64,000 nucleotides of DNA from Shimia thalassica. GTDB taxonomy: Bacteria; Pseudomonadota; Alphaproteobacteria; Rhodobacterales; Rhodobacteraceae. Of this stretch, positions 59,017-64,000 are shown in pieces (position 1 is the stretch's first letter; every line of letters starts with the position of its first letter). The DNA lies in contig NZ_CYTW01000002.1 of NCBI RefSeq assembly GCF_001458215.1, forward strand, positions 248,001-312,000. Reading direction: 5' to 3'. The notes under the pieces are model-generated. The model was given only the letters and a program-made list of their open reading frames with translations, was not told the DNA's origin and ran no database searches. Made by a program: the position numbers and the translations under genes.

Positions 59017-60624
59017 TTACACCATCATTTCCTTGGTCGCCGTCAATTTCACATCCGGATAGTCCCGTTCGACGCGGTCGATGTCCCATTGAAGGCGGGT
59101 CAAATACACGACATCGCCGTCATGGTCGTAAGAGATGTGCTGCTTGTTGGCATCTGCAAACTTCTCGACCGCTGTCCGGTCGCCGTTCACCCAGCGGGCT
59201 GACGTGAATTGAGATTGCTCGAAACGGACAGGCAGGCCGTATTCCATCTCGATCCGGCTGGCGAGCACTTCAAATTGCAGCGCCCCAACGACACCGACAA
59301 TAAAGCCTGAGCCGATCATGGGTTTGAACACCTTTGCCGCGCCTTCTTCGGCAAATTGCATCAGCGCCTTTTCAAGGTGTTTAGCCTTCATCGGATCGCC
59401 TGCGCGAATGCCTTGCAACAGCTCTGGCGCAAAGGACGGAATGCCGCTCACACGTATGGCTTCGCCTTCGGTCAACGTATCGCCGATGCGCAATTGGCCG
59501 TGGTTCGGAATACCGATGATATCGCCAGCCCATGCTTCTTCGGCAAGTTCCCGATCCGAGGCCAGAAACAGGACAGGGTTTGAAATCGCCATTGGCTTTT
59601 TAGAGCGCACATGGGTCAGCTTCATGCCGCGTTTAAAGTGGCCAGATGCCAGACGGACAAAGGCAACACGGTCGCGGTGCTTGGGGTCCATATTGGCCTG
59701 CACCTTGAACACGAAACCCGATACTTTCTTTTCTTCAGGTGCAATCTTGCGAGGTTCCGCCGATTGAACCTGTGGTTCGGGGCCATAATGCGCGATGCCA
59801 TCCATCAGTTCTTTGACACCAAAGGAATTGATGGCAGAGCCGAACCAGATCGGGGTCATGTGCCCTTCGAGAACGGCCTGCGGGTCAAGCGTGGGCAACA
59901 GTTCCCGCGCCATTTCCACATCTTCCTTTAGCTTTTCAAGCAAGTGTTCGGGAACATGCTCGGCCAACTGCGGGTCATCCAGCCCCTCAATCTGAAGGGT
60001 TTCGGCAACAACGTTCCGATCGGCGCGATCCATCAACTCGAGACGGTCGTTCAGAAGGTCATAACACCCCAGAAAGTCGCGCCCTGTGCCGATGGGCCAG
60101 CTGGCAGGCGTCACGTCAATGGCCAGATTTTCCTGAATTTCGTCGATGATATCGAAGGTGTCGCGGCTTTCGCGGTCCATCTTGTTACAGAAGGTCAGGA
60201 TCGGCAAATCGCGCAGACGGCATACTTCGAACAGTTTTTGCGTCTGGCTCTCAACACCTTTTGCCCCATCAATGACCATCACCGCTGCATCCACAGCGGT
60301 GAGTGTCCGATAGGTGTCTTCGGAGAAATCCGAGTGACCGGGTGTGTCGACGAGGTTGAACCGGTATTTGCCGAAATCAAAAGACATCGCCGAGGCCGAA
60401 ACCGAAATACCGCGGTCTTTTTCCATCTGCATAAAGTCCGAGCGTGTGCGTCGGGCTTCGCCCTTTGCACGCACCTGACCCGCCATCTGGATGGCGCCAC
60501 CATACAAAAGGAACTTTTCCGTCAGAGTCGTTTTACCGGCATCCGGGTGCGAAATGATCGCAAAGGTGCGGCGACGGCCGATTTCCGGCGGTAGATTGGG
60601 GCGGTTTGAAGATACATCCAGCAT
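59017..60624 (-). CDS. prfC: Peptide chain release factor 3
   Basis: A 535-residue translational GTPase that recycles release factors 1 and 2 from the ribosome. G1 is SHPDAGKTTLTE, the switch 1 Thr region lies in EKDRGISVSASAMSF, G3 is DTPGHSDFSEDTYRTL, and G4 is NKMDRE. Domain II and a C-terminal domain with GSGFIVGVVGALQFEVLASR follow, the usual RF3 layout. I chose ATG 60624, giving the normal N-terminus LDVSSNRPNLPPEIGRRRTF; the frame upstream to 60699 adds a basic stretch. Shine-Dalgarno is weak. Confidence 0.95.
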   Translation of the reverse strand: MLDVSSNRPNLPPEIGRRRTFAIISHPDAGKTTLTEKFLLYGGAIQMAGQVRAKGEARRTRSDFMQMEKDRGISVSASAMSFDFGKYRFNLVDTPGHSDFSEDTYRTLTAVDAAVMVIDGAKGVESQTQKLFEVCRLRDLPILTFCNKMDRESRDTFDIIDEIQENLAIDVTPASWPIGTGRDFLGCYDLLNDRLELMDRADRNVVAETLQIEGLDDPQLAEHVPEHLLEKLKEDVEMARELLPTLDPQAVLEGHMTPIWFGSAINSFGVKELMDGIAHYGPEPQVQSAEPRKIAPEEKKVSGFVFKVQANMDPKHRDRVAFVRLASGHFKRGMKLTHVRSKKPMAISNPVLFLASDRELAEEAWAGDIIGIPNHGQLRIGDTLTEGEAIRVSGIPSFAPELLQGIRAGDPMKAKHLEKALMQFAEEGAAKVFKPMIGSGFIVGVVGALQFEVLASRIEMEYGLPVRFEQSQFTSARWVNGDRTAVEKFADANKQHISYDHDGDVVYLTRLQWDIDRVERDYPDVKLTATKEMMV

Positions 60625-60738
60625 GGGCAGGCATATAGAAGGGGAACGGGGGCGGTGCAACCGCGCTGTTATATGCAGGGCAAGTCGACCGCAGGCCAAA
60701 GCGGCTGAAAAAAGACGGTTTGATGCCCTTGTGAGGGG

Positions 60739-61761
60739 TTACTTGCTGGACGCCCTGCGCAAAAGATCTACCGCATCGGGGCGATCAAGCAGGTTTTCAT
60801 GAACCTCGTATGCCAGCTGCGGTCCTTTGCCATTTGATGCCGCCGGTTTTTTAAGTTTCTGGCTGACTTCTTTAGGCAGGATTGGGCTGGTGCGCTGGTC
60901 AATCTGCATGGTTTCCGCCGAAATACCTTCGGCAAAGATAATCTGGTGAGTGTCGAACAAAAGCTGGAAGTAATCGACAAATCCGCCGGCCTGAACATAG
61001 ACCGTTTCGCCGTTGACAAGATGGCGCGCGCGCACCAGCAGCTCAGAGCGGCCAGCGCCGATATGGTCGCGACGTTGATAGATAAACAGCCGGTGATCGG
61101 GGCTGACCTTGAGGTCGGCCGCGTTGTTCAACGTACCGGCAGTGATAACAATGGGGGCAAATTCGCCCTGTGCGCGGACCGTCAGGCGACCAATCCAGCG
61201 GATCTCCTGTGGGCCATCATCGCGTGTCAGGACGCGATCCCCGGCCTTGAGGTCTTCGACGCAACGTTGTTCGCCGGTTGCCATGGTGATGCGGGTGCCA
61301 CGGGTAAAGCTGACACAGGCGACTTGCGCCGTGCGCAGCCGTGCATGTTCGCGGTCGACACCAACCAGAGTGTAAGGGACCTTGAATTCCAAAGGGGACA
61401 ACGGCGCGGCATAGATCTGGGCTACGTGGCCTTCCGGGTCGACTTCGACAAGGATCAGGATTTCGATTGTGGCGCCGGTGGGCGGCATCACGGTCAGAAT
61501 GCAATCAGGATGAAGCGCCGCGCCATGGGCACCAAGGGCGCTGTCTTGGGCGATGGTAAAGCGGTTTCCTTCGCTGACTTGGAAAGATAAGCTTTCCACA
61601 TGGTTGCCATAGCCCAGTTCGTAGATGTCATCCGGAACAAGTTCATCCGCAAACGAAAGCCCATCCCCAAGGTTCGCACCATCGGTCACGCGAATTTTAT
61701 CCGCGCGGTACACCGGTAGGCTTTGAGAGGGATAAACTGTTTTTTGTTCAGATTGCGGCAT
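60739..61761 (-). CDS. Hint-domain protein with Ser in place of the splicing Cys
   Basis: A 340-residue protein. Residues 1-145 form an N-terminal part of unknown fold (VTDGANLGDGLSFADELVPDDIYELGYGNHVESL in pieces); residues 149-300 are a Hint domain: SFTRGTRITMATGEQRCVEDLKAGDRVLTRDDGPQEIRWIG in pieces and DLKVSPDHRLFIYQ with the active His. The nucleophile position is Ser151 instead of Cys, with Cys149 two residues before. Ser can support an N-O shift, so slow self-processing is possible. The C-terminal 40 residues are helical. It has no obvious ribosome-binding site and stands alone. Confidence 0.8.
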   Translation of the reverse strand: MPQSEQKTVYPSQSLPVYRADKIRVTDGANLGDGLSFADELVPDDIYELGYGNHVESLSFQVSEGNRFTIAQDSALGAHGAALHPDCILTVMPPTGATIEILILVEVDPEGHVAQIYAAPLSPLEFKVPYTLVGVDREHARLRTAQVACVSFTRGTRITMATGEQRCVEDLKAGDRVLTRDDGPQEIRWIGRLTVRAQGEFAPIVITAGTLNNAADLKVSPDHRLFIYQRRDHIGAGRSELLVRARHLVNGETVYVQAGGFVDYFQLLFDTHQIIFAEGISAETMQIDQRTSPILPKEVSQKLKKPAASNGKGPQLAYEVHENLLDRPDAVDLLRRASSK

Positions 61762-61905
61762 TTTTTCAAGATTGCTTGTTAAATTAAGTCATGCAAGCTT
61801 TGACCAAAAAATGTGTCACTTTGTGGTCTCGGGCTCGGCAATTTACTGGCACATTGTGCTAATTGTGCATTAACTGGGGCAAATTCAAGCGAAGGGGAGA
61901 TTGCC

Positions 61906-62685
61906 ATGGATCTGGGAATCAAAGGGAAGCGCGCATTGGTTTGTGCGTCATCGAAAGGTTTGGGCCTGGGATGTGCCGAAGCATTGGCAGAGGCCGGTGT
62001 GGATTTGGTCATGAACGCACGAGGGTCAGAAGCCCTCGAGGCCGCAGCCGCAGACATCCGGTCACGGTTTGGCGTTGAGGTTGCCACTGTTGCTGCGGAC
62101 GTCACCACCGTGGAAGGTCAGGCCGCAGTTTTGAAAGAGGCTGAAGGTGTGGAAATTCTTGTCACCAATGCAGGCGGCCCCCCTCCGGGTTTGTGGAGCG
62201 ACTGGGATCGTGACGATTTCATCAAGGCGCTCGATTCAAATATGCTGGCGCCCATTGCTTTGATGAAGGCACTGTTGCCCGGCATGATGGAAAAGGGCTG
62301 GGGCCGCGTGGTGAATATCACCTCACAGTCGGTCAAGGCGCCCATTCCCGCGCTGGGTCTGTCAAACTCGGCGCGCGCCGGTCTGACAGGATATGTGGCA
62401 GGAACGGCCCGTCAGGTCGCAGGCAGCGGCGTGAACATCAACAACCTGCAACCGGGTATTCATGCCACCGACCGTGCTGTTTCTCTGGATACCGGCGTTT
62501 CCAAGGCGCAGGGCATTTCGATGGATGAGGCCAAGGCAAACCGCTGTGCCACCATTCCGGCGGGGCGCTATGGCACTCGTCAGGAATTTGGTTCGACCTG
62601 TGCTTTCCTGTGTTCGCAACAGGCAGGGTTCATGGTGGGGCAAAATATCCTGCTGGATGGCGGTGCCACCAATTCGACAATGTAA
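61906..62685 (+). CDS. SDR-family oxidoreductase-like protein lacking the canonical Tyr/Lys
   Basis: A 259-residue Rossmann-fold protein annotated as a 3-oxoacyl-ACP-reductase-like SDR. The N-terminal nucleotide motif is ASSKGLGLG rather than TGxxxGxG, with the NAG-like block VTNAGGPPPG. The catalytic Ser is Ser140 in NITSQSV, but the Tyr position is Ser153 and the Lys position is Arg157 (LSNSARAGL in place of xYxxxK). It fits the atypical BKR_like_SDR_like group, whose reaction is not settled. GAAGGGGAG lies before ATG 61906; an in-frame ATG at 61813 lacks one. Confidence 0.85.
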   Translation: MDLGIKGKRALVCASSKGLGLGCAEALAEAGVDLVMNARGSEALEAAAADIRSRFGVEVATVAADVTTVEGQAAVLKEAEGVEILVTNAGGPPPGLWSDWDRDDFIKALDSNMLAPIALMKALLPGMMEKGWGRVVNITSQSVKAPIPALGLSNSARAGLTGYVAGTARQVAGSGVNINNLQPGIHATDRAVSLDTGVSKAQGISMDEAKANRCATIPAGRYGTRQEFGSTCAFLCSQQAGFMVGQNILLDGGATNSTM

Positions 62686-62687
62686 TC

Positions 62688-63824
62688 ATGGCGCAGGGAT
62701 TTTCCTTGAAAGACCAGTTGTTCAATGCGGACACGCTGGGTGATTTGGCGGCAGAGTATTCTGCCGCCTTGCCTTTCTTTGATGCAGAGGCGTTTCACGC
62801 AGAGGTCGTCGCGGGCCTTGAAGGGCGCGAACTTCTCGAGCGTCTAGACTGGATCGCGGACTGTATCGCGAACCGGTTGGCGCCCGATTTTCCAACGATG
62901 TCTGCACAATTGCTGGCGGCGATGCCTTCAAAGCTTGATCCGGGGCTGTCAGACGATGATTTTGGCCGGTTCATCCATGCGGTGCCCGGCATTCTGGCAG
63001 TGCGGCATGGGCTGGAAGAACATCACGATCAGGCACTTGATCTGCTCTATGAAGCGACGCAGCGGTTTTCGATGGAATTCTACATCCGGCCCTTTTTGAA
63101 CAGGTGGCCCGAAGACACCTTGGCCCGTTTGTCACATTGGGTAGGGGACAAGAACTATCACGTGCGTCGGTTGGTCAGCGAGGGCACCCGTCCCAAGCTT
63201 CCTTGGGCCAAAAAGATAGATATGGCACCGCTGGATGCACTGCCGCTGTTGGACAGTCTGTTTGATGATCCCACACGATACGTCACACGCTCGGTGGCAA
63301 ACCATCTGAATGATATCGCAAAAATCGATGCCACGGCGGTGGTGGATGCGTTGGCGGGTTGGCAGGCGTCCGGCCGACAGACCGAAAAAGAGATGGCATG
63401 GATGACCCGTCACGGGTTACGCACCCTGATCAAACAGGGCCATCCGGCAGCGCTTGAAATGCTGGGGTATCGTCAGGATGTGCCCGTGAGGCTGTCGTGT
63501 GTTGATCTGGCAGATGTGACGCCCCGCATTGGGGATGGCTTGGCGCTGTCTTTGACGCTTGAGACCGGTTCAAAAAAAGATGTGCCCGTTTTGGTCGACT
63601 ATGTGATCCGGTTTCACCGTCCTGACGGACGTGAAGGCCGCAAGGTGTTCAAATTGAAGCAAGCTGTTGTGCCTGCGGGTGGATCCCTCGAATTGTCAAA
63701 ACGCCATGTCCTCAAGGGGAACGCCACAACCTTTAAACTGCATCCCGGGCCACATGCGATCGAGGTGCAGGTAAACGGTCGCGTGCTTGGGCAGGTTGCC
63801 TTTGATCTGCATCCCGCAGCATGA
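62688..63824 (+). CDS. DNA alkylation repair protein, AlkC-like
   Basis: A 378-residue HEAT-like repeat glycosylase of the AlkC branch, which removes 3-methyladenine and related adducts. The middle holds RFSMEFYIRPFLNRWPEDTL, HWVGDKNYHVRRLVSEGTRPKLPWAKKI and RYVTRSVANHLNDIAK, typical of AlkC/AlkD; the C-terminal 100 residues look like a beta-sandwich (VDYVIRFHRPDGREGRKVFK) found in the longer AlkC form. It starts two bases after the SDR-like gene's stop, without its own clear ribosome-binding site, so it is likely coupled to it. The second alkylation-repair gene in this window. Confidence 0.82.
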   Translation: MAQGFSLKDQLFNADTLGDLAAEYSAALPFFDAEAFHAEVVAGLEGRELLERLDWIADCIANRLAPDFPTMSAQLLAAMPSKLDPGLSDDDFGRFIHAVPGILAVRHGLEEHHDQALDLLYEATQRFSMEFYIRPFLNRWPEDTLARLSHWVGDKNYHVRRLVSEGTRPKLPWAKKIDMAPLDALPLLDSLFDDPTRYVTRSVANHLNDIAKIDATAVVDALAGWQASGRQTEKEMAWMTRHGLRTLIKQGHPAALEMLGYRQDVPVRLSCVDLADVTPRIGDGLALSLTLETGSKKDVPVLVDYVIRFHRPDGREGRKVFKLKQAVVPAGGSLELSKRHVLKGNATTFKLHPGPHAIEVQVNGRVLGQVAFDLHPAA

Positions 63825-63931
63825 CCAGACGGGCGAGTTTGCCGCGCGGGTCGGGCTTGCGGGGGCATGACCTGACTGCTAATGGTCGGGAAATCTGAAC
63901 CTTTTTCGTCGGATACTTCAAAGAGGCCCGT

Positions 63932-64000
63932 TTGACCCAAACACCGCCCAGACTTGAGATACGCAATCTTCGTCGCCGTTTCGGTGATCGTGATGTTGTG
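63932..64000 (+). CDS. ABC transporter ATP-binding protein, N-terminal fragment
   Basis: The last 23 codons of the window open with TTG at 63932, five bases after GAGG, and encode TQTPPRLEIRNLRRRFGDRD followed by VV. This is the typical first strand and A-loop region of an ABC ATPase (LEIRNLxRRFGDR), with the aromatic A-loop residue as Phe. The Walker motifs lie beyond the window. The non-ATG start is inferred from spacing; no other in-frame ATG is seen before the fragment. Which transporter it serves cannot be told. Confidence 0.6.
   Translation, partial: MTQTPPRLEIRNLRRRFGDRDVV

Overview
The window looks like chromosome from a marine Roseobacter-group member of the Rhodobacteraceae (Alphaproteobacteria). 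This is inferred from a 14-subunit nuo operon interleaved with Rhodobacterales-type small genes (DUF5337- and DUF5333-like), the downstream order nuoN-birA-coaX-rnj, two Hint-domain proteins, an FnrL-type box, MerR-controlled acyl-CoA catabolism and uniform GC-rich codon use. No rRNA, tRNA, CRISPR array, prophage or insertion sequence was found; almost all of the DNA is coding.

Layout. 1-1.1 kb: tail of an EamA/DMT permease and a degenerate Hint protein. 1.15-10 kb (minus strand): a fatty-acid beta-oxidation cluster, read as merR, acyl-CoA dehydrogenase (591 aa), a 70-aa protein, acyl-CoA dehydrogenase (379 aa), GST, fadA, fadB, headed by a MerR regulator with ACGT-rich dyads upstream; a second MerR gene follows. 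10-12.4 kb: two hotdog thioesterases and a MATE exporter. 12.4-20.4 kb: envelope and housekeeping genes (waaA, moaA, a lipoprotein, an AlkD-like protein, a PNPO-fold protein, glmS, glmU, gph). 20.4-24.4 kb: MmgE/PrpD protein, DegT-type aminotransferase, APC permease. 24.5-33 kb: the leucine/isovalerate catabolic cluster (ivd, mccB, mccA, GST, HMG-CoA lyase, methylglutaconyl-CoA hydratase), interrupted after ivd by ompW (with an FnrL-like box) and an LprI-like gene.

33.6-51.4 kb: the complete complex I operon nuoA-N, broken up by seven non-nuo genes: a membrane protein, DUF5337-like and DUF5333-like proteins, two lipoproteins and two adjacent carboxymuconolactone-decarboxylase-fold proteins. 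NuoE carries a long Ala/Pro/Lys linker and a C-terminal helix-hairpin-helix domain; NuoL carries a His-rich loop. 51.4-54.7 kb: birA, coaX and RNase J. 54.7-64 kb: an Fe(II)/2OG oxygenase whose ribosome-binding site lies in a perfect hairpin, a DEAD-box helicase, a glycosyltransferase, an unknown protein, prfC, a second Hint protein, an SDR-like protein without the canonical Tyr/Lys, an AlkC-like protein, and the first 23 codons of an ABC ATPase.

The parts connect: beta-oxidation and leucine catabolism yield reduced flavin, NADH and acetyl-CoA; complex I re-oxidises NADH; BirA can biotinylate the methylcrotonyl-CoA carboxylase encoded here. The most interesting leads are the accessory genes and domain additions in the nuo operon, the RBS-occluding hairpin before the 2OG oxygenase, the non-canonical Hint and SDR proteins, and an intergenic hairpin repeat family.
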